DNA from: Cymbidium sinense
Taxonomy: Eukaryota > Streptophyta > Magnoliopsida > Asparagales > Orchidaceae
Assembly (NCBI GenBank): GCA_021442155.1
Contig: CM038214.1
Coordinates: forward strand, 50,040,703 to 50,104,702
Reading direction: 5' to 3'
Length of the DNA stretch: 64,000 nucleotides
The notes under the pieces were generated by a model that worked only from the letters and a program-made list of their open reading frames with translations, did not search any database and was not told the origin of the DNA. Numbering within the stretch: the stretch's first letter is position 1; every line of letters starts with the position of its first letter. The translations under genes and the position numbers were made by a program. Positions 11,612 to 25,250 of the stretch are shown one piece after another.

Positions 11612-14600
11612 AACCCATATAGGGGAATTTATTGCCAAAAAAGAGGGTCAAGGTCCTTAAAGGGGATAAACTAACCAGCTCAAAGAGCTACAAAGGAGTA
11701 AATCCACTATCTAAGTACATCCAAAAGCAAAGAAAAGAGTTAAACAAGCAAAAGAGACAAATTGATTAACATATATAAGCAAATGAAGGATAAGGGTCAA
11801 TGTTGCAGATGAGAATGCATGACACAATGGAGTAACCGTAAGAGAAAAAAAGGAAAAAGTATCAGAGAACCATTTGATGAAGATCATTGAGCCATAATAG
11901 CAAACATAGGCAAAGTCATACAGTAGAAGAAAAGAAAGAGCAAAGTGGGATCACATGCAAATTATATGTCATCTCCATGGCATAATCCCAACTCAAATGA
12001 AAGAGAGCCATCAATGTCGTCATCCAGATTTTAACCTGATTTAAAGGATTAATGAGACCAACAAGAAGAGTCACCAGAGGGAAACAACAGAAATTCTACT
12101 GCAAACCAGCCAGGCAAAGACAAGAGCATGGAATTAACCCCATTCCAAGCCTAAAGGACAATAATAAATATATAGTCTTGGTAAACAGTCCAGTAAGCAA
12201 TTCAGGCTTATTTCCCAGAAAAGGATAACCAAGAATGTAAGTAATGCAGCTCTTAACAACCTCCTTGTTTTAGAATTAAGAAAGCAGCAATTATAAAGGG
12301 AAACAATAAACCCCAATCCCAAATTACCACGGGAAATGGGAATACAAGAATAAGAAGAAATAAAAGGGCCCCCACCAAACAGCCCAATAAGAGACAATCG
12401 AGATAACACCAGATCACTTGCTTATCATCATACTCAATAATCCAGTTCAGCCAACAGTAAAAGAATGTAAGTAATGCAGCTCTTAACAACCTCCTTAATT
12501 CAGAAATTAAAAAGCAACATATATAAAGGGAAGCAGCATATCCCAAGCCCAAATAACCATAGGAAATGGGAGTATAGCAGTAGGTATGAAGAATCAGGTA
12601 AGGGGCTGATCCCCACCATAAACAACTCAAATAAGTGCCAATCAGAGATAACATAATAGAAGCATATTGCTTATCATTAACCTCAATAATCACCAACAAA
12701 TATGATAGTAATATCCAAATGTTGGCCATAAATCTATCCATTGAGATTAAATAGTGCAAAGATTAAAATCAAAGAGGCAAAAGCATAATCACAATGACCA
12801 CAAAATCTAGCATAACCAAGAGGGAAAAATAAAGTGAAGTTAGTCATCCCTTATGTTAGAAAACCCAAAAGCTAATAATGTGCAAGAAACCAACAACCAT
12901 AAAAAACAACTCGCTGATAAAGGACCAGAAATCCAAAGGCCAACAGATAAACAATACAATTATTACCCCACTATATAAAACTCAAGGCGATAAGTAGAAT
13001 GAAAATCAAGGTGTTCAAAAGATGATCAAAAGTCCCTCCGTGTAAAGATAATCAGCCGACAAATAAACCTGATCCTCGCTAAAGAAAACTAATGAAGTCC
13101 AATCGCAAAGGGATAGTAAAATAAATAACATCAAAATGACCCAACAAATGGATGGACAACCCCAAGGTGAAGTCGGACGTAAGATTCAGTGATCCAGATC
13201 AGCCAACCCCCAAGATATAAAATAGCACCAAGTTGGCCAAAAACCAACCCAATCAAAAAAAAAAAAAATACAAAAGTTAATTTCGATAGATAGGAAAAGG
13301 CTTGGCCAAGACTAGAGGAAAAAATAAGAAGTGAAACCAAATCAGTGATGGAAATAGCAAAAGCAAATAAAATCAAAAGACTAGCAAACACATCACAAAG
13401 ATAACCTACTAGATAAAGGACCCAAAAATCCAAAAGCCAACAAAGGAGAGAAAAAGCTTAAAGCACCCATCATAAACTCCAATAAAAAACAAAGTAGAGA
13501 TACAAAAGGGTTTAAGATATCCAAGAAAAACTCTTCCGTAAAGGTGATCGTGCATGAAGCTAAACCCACAAACTCGTGGAAAGCAAAAACCCAATAAGAA
13601 AGTCCAAACATGCAATGAGATAAAAAAATAAGAAAAGCTCTCACTGTAGGGGAAATGAGGTTAGCCAAACCAATCAAGAATACAACTCCAAAAGGACCTG
13701 AACATGAAAGACAACCCTGGTAGTTCAAAGGAATCAATGAGCCAAGATAGCCAACATCCAAGAGAATAAATAATAAGGCCAAAAAAACCACCCATTGCAA
13801 ATAGAAAAATGAGGGTAGCCAAAGCAAACAACAAAGCAACTCCAAAAGAAACAAAGAAAGCACCGCCAACAAGCAAGACAACCCCAGTAATAGTTTGTTG
13901 AACAAGGGATTCAATGTTACAGGTAATCCAACAACCAAGATAAAAAATAACAGCAAGTTAGCCATAAAACCTCCCATTGGAAATAGACAATATAAAAGTT
14001 AAGTCCCAGAAAGATAGGGAAATAATCAGGCCAAAGCTAGCTAAAAAGTGGTGATCAGCAGCAACCCAATTGCTAACAAAAGAAACAAGCAACAAAGAAA
14101 AAGCCAGCATCCATTCAATAACTTCAAAAAAGTCTAGCTGAACAAGACAATCCAAAACCCCAGAAGCATATGCTAAATTCCAATTAGACAATTGGATAAT
14201 CACAGAGATGTACCCAAATTTAACAAAGCCAAGGGAAAGGAGATAATGAGGATCAAAGCAAGTAAAAGAAAGAAGTTCAGGAGAACAATAGGCAATAAAC
14301 AGCCAAAAACCATAAGGTTAACCTTCAAAGAGATCTTAATTATAATAATAGAAATGATGTGCCTTTCCTTACAGGTAGGAAAGAGGAGATAAGCATACAA
14401 CAAACCAACACAAAGAGCAGCAATTAAAACATCATGAGAGATATTGCCTCCAACATAAGATACACCAGCAAGTGACATAGGTACAACATAGATTACTAAG
14501 TGGTTCAAAGCAAAGTCATCTTTGATATCGAGCCAAACACAAAATATTATGCACTAATCCCACAACATCAATAATAAAGTCGAGATAATTCCAATCCTAG

Positions 14601-15190
14601 AGAAGGAGTTATAAAAGCAAGGCTAGTAAGAGCTCTACAGATGTGGAGATAACGATATGAAACCTAGTAGAGGCAACAACCATAATAAGGAGATGAATAT
14701 TAGTTAAAATAGCTATAAAGATATATAGAGGTATAACAGTTAAACATTGAGGCAAGGATCCCATAATATAATTCTAGGAAAGGGATAGAAATCTTTCCCT
14801 ATTGATCAAAGAGTATAGCAACAATAAATAAAGCATTAAATAATATATCTCCTTGCAGAAAATAGTGAACACTTTATCAGCATTGACAGTAAAACCCCAA
14901 TCAAGGTTCGGGTAAGCAAACCAACAACAGATGTCACACAGCTCAGCAAATGGGCAACAAGGAGTAAAAGGATGATGCATCAGCAAATTCTAAAGGAACA
15001 GCAACAACTTATCATTGAAAGTAGCAGAAATAGGAAGACCCCAATTAGAATTAATGTAATTAAACCAACAACACATGCCACAAAAATCAGCAGAAAAACA
15101 CCAAGGGATAACCGGATGAAGCATCAGCAAATACCAAGAAAATAATAACATTGAATAGAAAGTGATCATGCGCTAAACAGAATTGAGATA
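11612..15190 (-). repeat. Long repetitive 3' region of LINE-1
   Basis: This stretch lies between the RNase H end and the poly(A) side. The plus strand is A-rich and contains diverged internal copies of the same phrases. Words like GGACCCAAAAATCCAAAAGCCAACA occur near 12925 and again near 13418. Phrases of the type AAATAGCACCAAGTTGGCCA occur near 13215 and, varied, near 13945. Matching sequence sits in the same place in the LINEs at 21.3 and 28.0 kb. The minus strand has long hydrophobic open frames (for example 12134-12759, 13131-14508) rich in Leu, Phe, Ile and Val. These follow from T-rich, A-poor composition, which removes stops, and overlap each other in several frames, so I do not call genes. 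Confidence 0.7.
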
Positions 15191-15479
15191 GATGCCGAGG
15201 TTAGATTACTTTGAGATAAGGGAGCCCAGTATTGTCCAGATTAACCAAGCCACACAAATGTTTAGGAAGAGTTAGTTGATCAAAGAAGTTTATACCATCC
15301 AAACTAGTACCTAGATTAATAAGGTAAACAACACATGCATTACCCTCACGCCATACATGAGTGATTCTAAAATTAAGTTGGGTAAGGAAAACTCTAGTTT
15401 ACTTGAGAAGGTAGTACAATTGTGCTCATTTTGTGGAAGTCAAAAGATCAATCGAAGAGGGCATCCACCTCAATCCAAA

Positions 15480-18400
15480 TATTGAGCCAACCATTTTGAA
15501 AGAAAATCTGAGAGCTTTGTAACGCCATAAGCTCAACAAATGGAAGAGAAAGAAGCAAGGGGTAAAAAAGCACATAGGACTTTACCATTAAGATTTCTAA
15601 AATGCCACCACTGAACCTTTATGAGATAGAGCCATTAGTGTTAATTTTAATAGTATTATCAAGAGGTTTTACCCAATACAATCTTGTCATTTTACAGTAG
15701 GTTGATCCGCAAGTTAAAACCCGTTTATTTGCCACAAATTTACAACCTTTAAATTGTTTGTAGTTAATGAGATTGGCATTGAACATGTCTCAAATTTTGT
15801 TTTTAATTCTCGCAATTATTCTCATGTAATTCATAGGGATCCCATGATGTTTTGCATCATTTCTGTCCATCCATATGAACCAAATAAGAGTGATAGAAGT
15901 TATGACTTTAATGTGACCTTTAATAGTGTTGTCAAAATAAACTTCAAGAAGTTGATATAAAGTTAAGGAGCCATTGAAAATGACAATGTTAAAGAGGTCA
16001 TCATACCAAATCCAATGTTTAGAAGCAATGGCCCCAAAAAAACATGGTTCACATTCTCAATGTGAAAGCAAAGATTGGCATTTTGAAGGTAATTGAAAGC
16101 CTTTACCTCACAACAAGGAATCAACAGGGATGAAGTTTTTCAAAATAAGCCAAGTAAGAATAGAATAGGAAGTAGGGATAGTGTTATTCCATAGTTTGAG
16201 AAACACATTGGAAGAACCATGAGTTTCTATAATGTGAATCCAAACATTTTTAAAGTTGAAATCACCATTATGTGAGAGCTTAAAAGATCTCTCTTGATTG
16301 GTAGGAATGATAGGAATAGTAGTAAGTTTGTTTAAGAGAAAGGAAGGAATATAATCAATAAGCTTACTATTGTTCCACATATTATTCACGTAAAGATTTC
16401 ACTTTAATAGCAAGTGGAATGGGTGGAAAGTAAGTCATCAACATCCACCCATTATCTTGCCAAAAGAAGGAGGAGCCAGAGTTAATCCCCCAAAAAATTA
16501 AGGATTATGCATCCCATTTGACGGAACAAAGTCTTTTCCAAACAGGAGAGTCTCCCGCTTTATAGGGACAAATGAGGGGTGCTTACGCAATATAGCCATG
16601 AAATTAGCCCAAAGACTATTGTTACTCCTAAAATTCCACCAAAGCTTATAGGAAAAGGCTGATAGCTGATTGGCTTACATCCAAGGCCACCTTCGCCTAG
16701 GTGCCACAACTTTAAATCCAAGAGGTCCAGGCATCCTTTAGAGGAGTTATTAGAGCCCCAAAAAATTTGTTAAAGAGGCCAATCTTAATGATAGAAATGG
16801 TCGACAATGGTTTGTAGGAGATATAAAGGCATGGAGTTAAGAGTGCTCTTAATCAAAGTGAGCCTACCACCGAAAGAGAGTAAACTGAATTCCCAAACAA
16901 AAATTTTATTAGAGATTTTCAAGATTAGATCATAAAAAAGATGAGATCTTTTCTGACTTTTAAAAAGCGGAGCCCCAAGATAATTAATGGGAGGTTGATG
17001 TTGCTGAAAATTAGTAATTCTCAAGATTTGATTGATCCTATTAGAAGGGATTTTAGAGGAAGGAATGAAACAACATTTCCTTCATTGAGAAAGAGACCAC
17101 TTTCATTGCCAAATTTATTTAGAAGGCTTTTAATAGTTTTAATGTGCAGAATAGAGGCATTGCAAAAGATTATAAAGTCATCAACAAAACTAAGATGAGA
17201 GATAGCAAGACCACCTTTAGTTTTAAAAAACAAGGAAGGATTTTTGTAGAAAAGATCATTCAGGCTCCTCGAAAAATATTCAACAGCAATAATAAAAATA
17301 GAGGGTGAAAGAGGGTCTCCTTGTCTCAAGCAATGCCTCGAAGTAAAGAAACCAAGGGACTCACCATTCATGATAACAGAGAACCAAATATTGGTAATAC
17401 AATTTTTGATGAGGAGGATGAAATTATCAAAAAACCCAAATAAATGAAAATTTTGAAAGAGGAAATCCCAAGAGAGGTTATCAAAAGCTTTAGAGATGTC
17501 CAATTTGAAGAGGATGTTGCCACCTCAGATAGGAACATCAAGGTCATGAACCACTCTCTGCTAGAAGGATATTGTCGATATAGCTCTACTTTAACAAAGC
17601 CGCTGGAGAAATAATTTTAGGGAGCATGGACTTATCCTATTATTAATTAATTTAGCAATGAGTTTTGAAAGAAGGTGCAAAGGTCGATAGGTCTAAAATC
17701 TCCCAAGTATCGATTATTAGAAAGAATAATGGAAGTGCTAGAAAAGCATCTAGTAAAGAGTTTCCATCAAAGAAATCAACAATAACATCAACAATGTCGA
17801 CTTAATAGGCCAACAATGCGATAGAAATGAGTTGTGTAGCCATCGTGCCGAAGAGTATGTTCATGCTATTGAGAGTACTACTAATCTCCAGAGGACACAA
17901 AGTGAGTAAATGGTTTTATCATAGTAATCAATCATAGGGATGTGTGAGTGTTGGAGAGGGTTCTAAGGAAGGGTTGTTGTTTAATAAATTTTGAAAATGT
18001 TGTATGACGTAATCTTTAATTTCATTATTATCGCGATCCTACCGCTTATTTTTGATTTTGAATAGAGTTTAAGGCTTTTTTTTTGAAAAGAGCATGGAAA
18101 TACCTTGTATTTCTATCACCATCAATATGTTTGCTCTTTTCCGCTAGTAGGTTTCCATATTCGATAATTAATCAAGTTATCTTTAGGTGTTCAACACATC
18201 AAGCTTACTATCGCAACACAACATCTTCAAGGGAGCAAACTAATTGTTCCATATTTTAGATTGGCAAAAAGATTTTAAAATGGTGTTTGTTCCACCAATT
18301 TAGGTTTTGTTTTAGTCTTTAAGCTTAAGCCAAAGTCAATCATGCCTTTAACTAAATTGTCCGTGAATAGGCCATCCAATTAGTGGAAACCACATTAAAG

Positions 18401-19130
18401 GAAATCACTATGTTGGGTCCACATATTTTGGAAATCTAAAAGGAGTGGGGAGGATATCGGAAGGAGTTTTGATGGAGATCAAAGCATGGTCAGACAAAGT
18501 TCTGCTCAAATGCTCAACAGAAATGAGGGGTCATTGATTGATCCAAATGGAATTAAAGAGGGTCCTATCAAGCCACTACCAGAGTCTAGAGTTATGCCAC
18601 GTATAGTCAGAGCCAGAAAAACCAATATCAATCAAATTGCAATCGAGAATCATATTAGAAAGATCTTCCATGGAGTGGATGTTAGGAGAGCAACCTCCCC
18701 TTCTTTCTGAGGAAGTGATAATAGTGTTGAAATCACCCCCAACCAACCAGGGTTTATTGACCAAGGAAGCAAAAGTTCTTAATTGATCCCAAAAGATGTT
18801 CCTACCAACTCTATTATAAGATGCATAGGTAAAGGAACCAAGAGCAGAAAATTAACCCAATGAGATTTGAACATTAACCAATTGTTGGAGATCATCAAGG
18901 ATAGAAATGTTGATTAAATTATTCCAAAAATACTAAATTTTATTACTAATATTATAAAATAATTTTTGAAAGCCTAGTGTTCTACCAACATGGGTAATCT
19001 AAGAAGAGTGAATGAATGGCTCAATAACAACAAGTAAGATTATGTTATGAGTATGACAAAGGTTTTTAATACAATTGTGGACAGTGAGAGTCCCAATACC
19101 CCGAACATACCAAATAAGAAAATTGATCAT
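15480..19130 (-). pseudogene. LINE-1 ORF2: endonuclease - reverse transcriptase - RNase H, broken
   Basis: The start fits the ATG at 19128-19130 (MINFLIWYVRGIGTL), the usual N-terminus of a plant L1 ORF2. Endonuclease motifs follow: PWLVGGDFNTI and IGFSGSDYTWHNSR (18764-18576). The reverse transcriptase core at 17503-17021 shows MDISKAFDNLSWDFL, LRQGDPLSP and the catalytic FVDD (commonly F/YADD). It continues in another frame at 17024-16785 with INYLGAPLF and LLSFGGRLTLIKS, so a frameshift lies near 17022. The cysteine/histidine linker is at about 16750-16108, and an RNase H relic lies at 15960-15480. Multiple stops and shifts make it non-functional. It would have copied LINE RNA into DNA at a nicked target. 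Confidence 0.85.
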
Positions 19131-19199
19131 AATAAGTTGAAAGAAAAGAGAAGAGATAACTGAAAAAAATGAAAAATAAGAAGAAGAGAAACATGAAAT

Positions 19200-20650
19200 A
19201 ATTATTTATGGGAAGTTAGAGAAGATCGAGTGGTTCTAGTGGAGCTATTAGTGAACATTCTATGAAGGGATTTTTTTTTAATAATTTGAAAAGGCCTATC
19301 TATGTCCAAAGTATCTCCATCCAAAGAGAGTGATTTGTGATATTCAGGGACCAAGATCTATCAAAGCATTCTTAATGGTGATTTTCCCTTCTTCGGTATC
19401 AGAGTTAGGTTGAGAAATAGGGTTAGCATGTGTATCACTCTGTAGGGTAATAGAAGGAGAGGTTGTGGCACCATTAATAGCAGAAAATTAATTTTCATTT
19501 CCATGAGTACTATTCAAATTTTGATCCAACTTGAGGTTCCCATTCAAATCACCATTATGATTCATATGAGTCAAAGGATTGTCCTGAGATACCAAGTTAT
19601 TACAAGTAGAAGCAATGTTAGGTAAGTTATCATTAGTTTCCTCACAAACCTCAATATCATTATTTTTATCAAGCTCAGATTGTTCTCCAATAGGCAAATC
19701 TGTAGGTAATAAAGGAGAGGGGGTAGGAGGGTGAGTTCCATTTTGAGTAACTTTAGGCACATAAGTGAACTTATTGTTTTTTTTATTTGTTAGAGAGGGA
19801 TTAGGATCCGACAATTTTTTCTTTTTAAGATTAGGGTGTAACACAAAGCATTCAGAGTGATCATGACCATGGATCTTACAATGTGTGCAAAAATAGGGAA
19901 ATTTTCAAATTCCACTTTTTGATTATACCCAAATTTTTTAGAACCGATCCAAACTTCTTTAGGTTACTTTTTGATAATATCAATCTCAACCAAAATATGA
20001 GCAACTCATGGCTGTGATCTCGCGATGGTGGCTTGATCTATTTGAAGGGGCCGACCAAAGAGTGCCCCAACTACAAATAGGACTTGATGGGTAACATAAT
20101 GTATCCTCATGTTTGGAAAAGCTAGCCATAAAGGAACAATTGGGGAATCCTCTTTGACATCAAATAGAGGAGACCATTTCAAAAGCCTCATTTGACAATT
20201 GTACACAAAGTAAGAGCGACGAGCAAAGACTCTTGAGTAGTCTAAATCATTAGATAGTCGAATAAGGATATGTCTAGGATCAATCAATCTGATAGTAAAC
20301 ACACCTGAGAGCTTTAGGCTATGAAAGAAGGATCGGATGCTTTCAAGAGTCTGGCGATGCAATGAAAATTTACCAAGTAATAAAAATTCAAAGGGTTTCG
20401 CCAGCTTTTCACATCAAGATCCAAGCACATTACCGTCGGCATTCCATGGAAAGAAGTTGAGATTAAATTGATCAAAGCATTAGAGCAAGTGTTCTTAGCA
20501 GATAAAGCATCCTTGAAGGACTTAATAGCAGAATGGTCGGAGTCGATATTACCTTAAAATCGAAGCCCAAACGCCTCAAGTTTGAAGAGCTCACCACAGA
20601 AAGCTTGCTTCCACCATTATAAGATCAAGGGAAACTCACATAAGCGGCCA
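19200..20650 (-). pseudogene. LINE-1 ORF1: DUF4283 and CCHC zinc-knuckle protein, broken
   Basis: Minus strand, directly upstream of ORF2 in element order. The DUF4283 core lies at 20362-20006 (HILIRLSNDLDYSRVFARRS, then LKWSPLFDVKEDSPIVPLW). A TAG/TGA-type stop follows ...ARSQP near 20003. The frame then continues as VAHILVEIDIIKK towards a zinc knuckle CTHCKIHGHDHSEC (CX2CX4HX4C, all four ligands present) near 19890. A one-base shift in a T-run just before the knuckle breaks the frame. The lysine-rich, Asn/Pro-rich tail at 19844-19488 is typical of ORF1 C-termini. In intact plant L1s this protein binds the element RNA. The exact start is not determined. Confidence 0.8.
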
Positions 20651-20749
20651 ACCGAGAGCAAAAATCCAGAAGGAATGATCAGGAATGGTCGAAACACGGC
20701 CAAGCCACAAGGAAAATGAAAGGGAACAGCATTGAGATGAGGGAGGAAA

Positions 20750-21266
20750 GGGTTTAGGAGTTTAGTTTGATTGGTTTAGGGTAGGTTTACATTAGTGTAG
20801 GGTTAGTTTAGGTAGGCCCAGGGTTTTTTAGGTGGTTTAGTTTTTGGTTTAGTAGAGGTTTGAAGTTTAGGTTGGTAGATTTGTAGTAGGTAGGGTAAGA
20901 TTTGGGGCAGCAGGAGTTTAGTAGTAGTTAGGTGAGATTGGTAGGTTTCAGGTTGGAAAGATCAGGGCCTGGAGTGTGGCTCAGTTTAGGCTCAGGTCAG
21001 GGTGTGGTTTAGAGTTTAGGATTACTGGATCAGTTAGGTTTAGATTAGGTTGGAGGTTATAGGTCAGTTAGGTTTAATGGTGGTTAGGGTTTAGGTTTAG
21101 GTTAAGTGATTTAGTCATTTGGGGTTTTATGGTTTAAATTTTAGGATTTAGGGTTTAGGGTTTTAGGTTTAAGCATTAGTATTTAGGGTTAGCTTAGTGT
21201 TTAGGGTTTAGTGTTCAGGGTTTTTTATGGTTTAGGGTTTAGGGTTTTAGGGTTTAGGGTTTAGAG
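20750..21266. repeat. Telomere-like spacer between LINE-1 and LINE-2
   Basis: About 0.5 kb of TTTAGGG-type repeat. The left part (to about 21110) is degenerate with GGTTTAGG and some CTCAG words. The right part (21120-21266) is nearly regular heptamer. It is probably the pre-insertion satellite. Confidence 0.8.
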
Positions 21267-21269
21267 TTT
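21250..21269. repeat. Target-site duplication, left copy (LINE-2)
   Basis: GGGTTTAGGGTTTAGAGTTT. It is identical, including the unusual TTTAGAG heptamer, to 25251-25270 on the other side of the element. The poly(T) of the LINE starts directly after it. Confidence 0.8.
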
Positions 21270-24200
21270 TTTTTTTTTTTGAGAAATCCTATGTAGGGGG
21301 TATTTTATTGCCACAAAAAGAGGATTACAATGTCCTTAAAGGGAATAAACTCCAGAACTATTGCTCAAAGAGCTACAATCAGCCTAAGGAGTAGATCCCC
21401 TATCTAAGTACAGCCAAAAGCAAAAGAAGACATTAAAGCAATCAAAAGATACAAATAGATTAACATTAAAAGCTAAAGGAAGATTATAAAGACGGAGAAT
21501 GCATGACACTATGGAGCAAGCCTGCATGAGGACAAGAGAGAAGCACCTGCAGAAATGTAAACGGAAAGAAATTAGAGCAGTTAAGGTAATACAGACATAA
21601 TGATAAGTGAAAATAGCATAATCTGAGAATGATAGTAAAGAATTGTGATAGAGGAGGCTCAAGCCCATCACACCAAGTTAGTGATGCTATATGCATCCAA
21701 ACTTTAAGGGTTACATCACAAGAGCTACTACCAAACCAAAAGAGAGTGAAATCATCACATCATAGCCAACAAACTGTTAAGATAGCAGTTGTTGAAAGTC
21801 TTATTTTATTACCTGCAAACCTAAACAAAACTATATACAATATAGAGAGGAAATTGCAAAGAGAAAGATAAGGGGTCCATGGAAAAGTATCATCAATATA
21901 GTCACCTGAGGATACTTATACATATGAAATAGTCCAAACATAAAAACCATCCACAAGAAAACAAAGTAAGAGGTATGCTGAAATCGCTAAGCAAGTCGAT
22001 GAGCCTATAAGTAACACCATCCCAAACATATGATATATATATGCATCTTTCAGGCAAGGAGTACAGCCTAGAAGTAAAGTCTAGAAAATGAGCCCAATTG
22101 TAATAATGAATGTAGATGTGAACAAACCCCTTATTAATATCCATATCAGTAGTTAGTAAAAAGCAATTGTAAAGGAAGGCAGCATAACCCAATACCAAAA
22201 ATAGCACCAAATAAAGATAGTCAGAACTACAGCTCCAGTAGCAACATGCTGGACAAAAAATCGAATAATCCAAATCAACAAACAACCAAGATAGCAAAAG
22301 GTAGTAGCTATCCATAGTACCACCCATTTAGAATAGACATTGCATTACAAGGAGATAGCAAGACAAACCTAACTAAACCCAGATGGGAATAGAAACATCA
22401 GTAGTTAATGTAGATCACAACTATCAGGAAATGAACATCCGCCCAGACACAAATAGTAAGGGCAATCAGAAAGCCAACCCCAACAATAAAATACTTAGTG
22501 CAACATTGGAACCCACCAGAGGATAAATCAAAATGGGGATTCAAATTAGGGTCCTCATTAGAATCCATAAAAAATAAGACAACATATAACCAAGACAAAA
22601 AATAGCCAAGACAGCAACAACCAAGATAGCGAGGGATATCAAGATGGCCATAGAACCTCTCAATCAGAGTAGCCATTGCAATAGTTAGTAACCAAGTAGA
22701 TAGAGCATAAAAACATGGATCGAGAAAGTAGCAGCCCAGACACCAATGACCAAAAACAATCAGAACAACAAAGTCAGAAACAACTTGCTAAACATAGAAC
22801 CCTAAAGTCCTACAACCAACAAAGATAGAACCAACATTGGAATCCTGAGAAACAAGGATAACAAATATCCAAGATAATAGAAAGCCAAGACAACGAAAAC
22901 CAGCTAGCTGGCCAGAGAACCACCCATTCAGAATAAATAGTGCAATAGATACAAGTTTAACTGAAAGAAGATGGAGAAAAGAGCAACAGATAAAGTAGTC
23001 CATAGAATTCAGATGATAAGAATATAATAAACCAATAAGGAGATTCAAATCAAAAGCCACCAAGAAATCAACAACTTCATTAGAGGATTCCTAAACAAAA
23101 CAAACCAAAACCCCAAAAATAGCATGTAGAGTATTAATCCAGTTCAGCCAACAACCCAGATAGTAATTACCAAGAGGCTGGACAAAAGTCCACCCATTCA
23201 GAGTAAATAGAGCATATGTAAAGATCCAAATAATCAGATGGAAAATCATAAGGTTCTGCATAATTTGAACAGAACCAAGGGGAATAAAATAGCAGTAGGA
23301 GAAATCAACAGTTTCCCAATTGTTAATAGCAAAAATAGTCAGAGAAACAAAAGGCAAGAAATAGATAATAACCACAAAGACAACCTGCTAGACAAAGGAC
23401 CCTAAAATCCAAAAGCCAACAGTGGTAGCAATAAAACAAAAATTACACCCACCATATAAAATTCTAATAAAAAATAGAGATGTAAAGTAGCAACAGAAAG
23501 GGCTCAAAAGATAATCAACAGAAAAAACCTTCCAGATAAAGATGATCAAGCTAGCAGCTAAACCCACAACCACATCAAAGGAAAACTGAGAAGCCATAAA
23601 GGAAGTCCAAACCTGCAAGGAATTAATAAAATTGAACAGGAAATTGCAAAATCTCTTTTGGCAGATTAGGAATATGAAATTGGGCAAAACAATCCAAGAC
23701 AATGCCAACAAGACACCTGGCGAACGGATAAACAACCCGATGTGCTTCGGATAAAAGACTCAATGATCCAGACCATATAACAACCAAGAAAGAAAATAAC
23801 AGTAAGTTGGCCATAAAACCAACCATTCAAATTATACAATGCATAAGTTAAATCCGATAGTTAAGGAAGAGGTCGCCAAGACTATGAACAGATGTAAAAT
23901 AGCTGGTAAAAATAGCAGCATCCTAGGTTTTAACAGCACAAACATTCAGAAAAATGAGAGATAAGAAATAATCAAGTAGAAAAATAGAAGCCATCTTGCA
24001 GTCTACAACCTCAATAGAGGCCAATTGAACAAAATAAAAGAAAACCCTAGAAGCAGCATAAGGAGCAATAATCCAGATCAACCAACATCTAGGACAGCAA
24101 TTTCCAACAAGCTGGATCTGCATAATTTTAATAGAGCCAAAAGGTAAAAATAAGATTAATTGATCGGACTGGATGAGAAAGAAAAGACAAATAAGAACAC

Positions 24201-25250
24201 CAGGCAACAAATAGCTAACAAACACAAGGTTAGCCAGCAGGACAGTGAATCTAGAAATCCAACATCCATAGGTTAAAACAACACTACAATTATTGCAACC
24301 ATAGGATAAGACAATAAAAAGCAGTAGGGCAACAGAGCTACCATAAGGGTTCAAAAGGGTATTATCAATGAAATCTTTTAGAGAAATCAGGCTAGCAGCA
24401 TAACTACCCTCCTCAGAGAAATCAGACTGAAAGCAATTCATTAAACAATACCAAACTTGCAAAGAACCATTAATGATAAGAAAGGTATTGCATTTTCTTT
24501 CCTTATAGCTATGTAAGCTGGGGTTAGCATATACATTCAGCAAATAAATTAAACCAACTCCAAGACTAGCCTTCTGGACAAAGGGCCCAAAAGCCCAACA
24601 ACCAATAATTAAACCTTTAACATAGATGTTGCATCCAGAAATAACAAGACCCCAAACAAGGTTGGGATAATTAAACCAACAGCAGTTTCCACTTAGCTCA
24701 TCAAAGGACCAACAAGGAGTAATATGATGATGCATCAGCAAATTTCAAAGAAGAGCAACACAATAATAATAAAAATAGTAGAGGCAGTAAGCTCCCAATT
24801 AAAGCTAAGATAATTAAACCAACAACACGTGCCACAGAGATCAACAAGTAAACATCAAGGGATATCAGGTTGATGCATCAACAAAGACCAAAGAAATAAC
24901 AACAGTAAATAGAAAATGATCATGCAATAAAAGAGGTATTGAAGTAGGTGAATCCAAGGTTAGATTAATTTTTGAGATAAGGAAACCTAGTATTGTCTAG
25001 ATTAACCAAGCCATGCAAATGTTTAGGAAGGTTTAGTTAATCAAAGAATTTTATTTCATCCAATATAGCACCTAGATTGGCCAGATAATCAGCACATGCA
25101 TTACCCTCATGTCATACATGAGTGATTTTAAAGTAGAGTTGGGCAAGGAGAGTTTTAGTTTGCTTAAGAAGGTAGTACAATTCAGTATTGCCCATTTTGG
25201 TGGAAGTCAAGACATCAATAAGCAAAAGGGCATCAACCTCAAGTAGAGTT
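21270..25250 (-). mobile_element. L1-type LINE, 5'-truncated (LINE-2)
   Basis: Minus strand, about 4.0 kb. The left edge is a T-run (21270-21280), then the conserved LINE 3' end with AATAAA near 21301 and the phrase CCTTAAAGGGAATAAACTCC. The repetitive 3' region follows (21300-24970), then an RNase H relic up to the abrupt 5' truncation at 25250. A perfect 20-bp duplication flanks the element. Truncation at the 5' side plus a poly(A) tail plus a duplication is the signature of target-primed reverse transcription. ORF1, endonuclease and reverse transcriptase are absent. Hydrophobic minus-strand open frames such as 23923-24741 lie in the 3' region and are not taken as genes. Confidence 0.9.
24970..25247 (-). 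pseudogene. RNase H C-terminal relic of LINE-2
   Basis: On the minus strand the sequence resembles the RNase H end of LINE-3 (the region spelling ITHVWREGNAC there, followed by the FFDQLTLPKHLHG-like tail). Only the last part of the domain remains because the element is truncated at 25250. Confidence 0.6.

Larger units (their letters stand above)
11603..20749 (-). mobile_element. L1-type LINE, near full length, degenerate (LINE-1)
   Basis: About 9.1 kb, minus strand. The left edge is a run of T (the poly(A) tail seen from the plus strand) followed by the 3' end with an AATAAA signal near 11628-11635. In element order (right to left) it holds a purine-rich 5' end at about 20740, ORF1 with DUF4283 and a CCHC knuckle, an apurinic endonuclease, reverse transcriptase, zf-RVT-like linker and RNase H, then about 3.5 kb of non-coding repetitive 3' region. 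It is flanked on both sides by telomere-like repeat. The length exceeds the usual 5-7 kb of plant L1 elements because of the 3' region. Frameshifts and stops throughout show it is inactive. A target-site duplication is not clear. Both flanks share only GGGTTTAGG, which is uninformative here. Confidence 0.88.

Noticed and set aside
12134..14508. Long hydrophobic minus-strand open frames that look like membrane proteins
   Set aside because: They lie in the LINE 3' region, overlap in several frames, recur in diverged form in other copies, and follow from a T-rich, A-poor strand that has few stops. No domain or start context supports them.
23923..24741. 272-codon minus-strand open frame, the longest in the window
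   Set aside because: Same LINE 3' region and same composition effect in LINE-2; the equivalent stretch of LINE-3 does not keep the frame.
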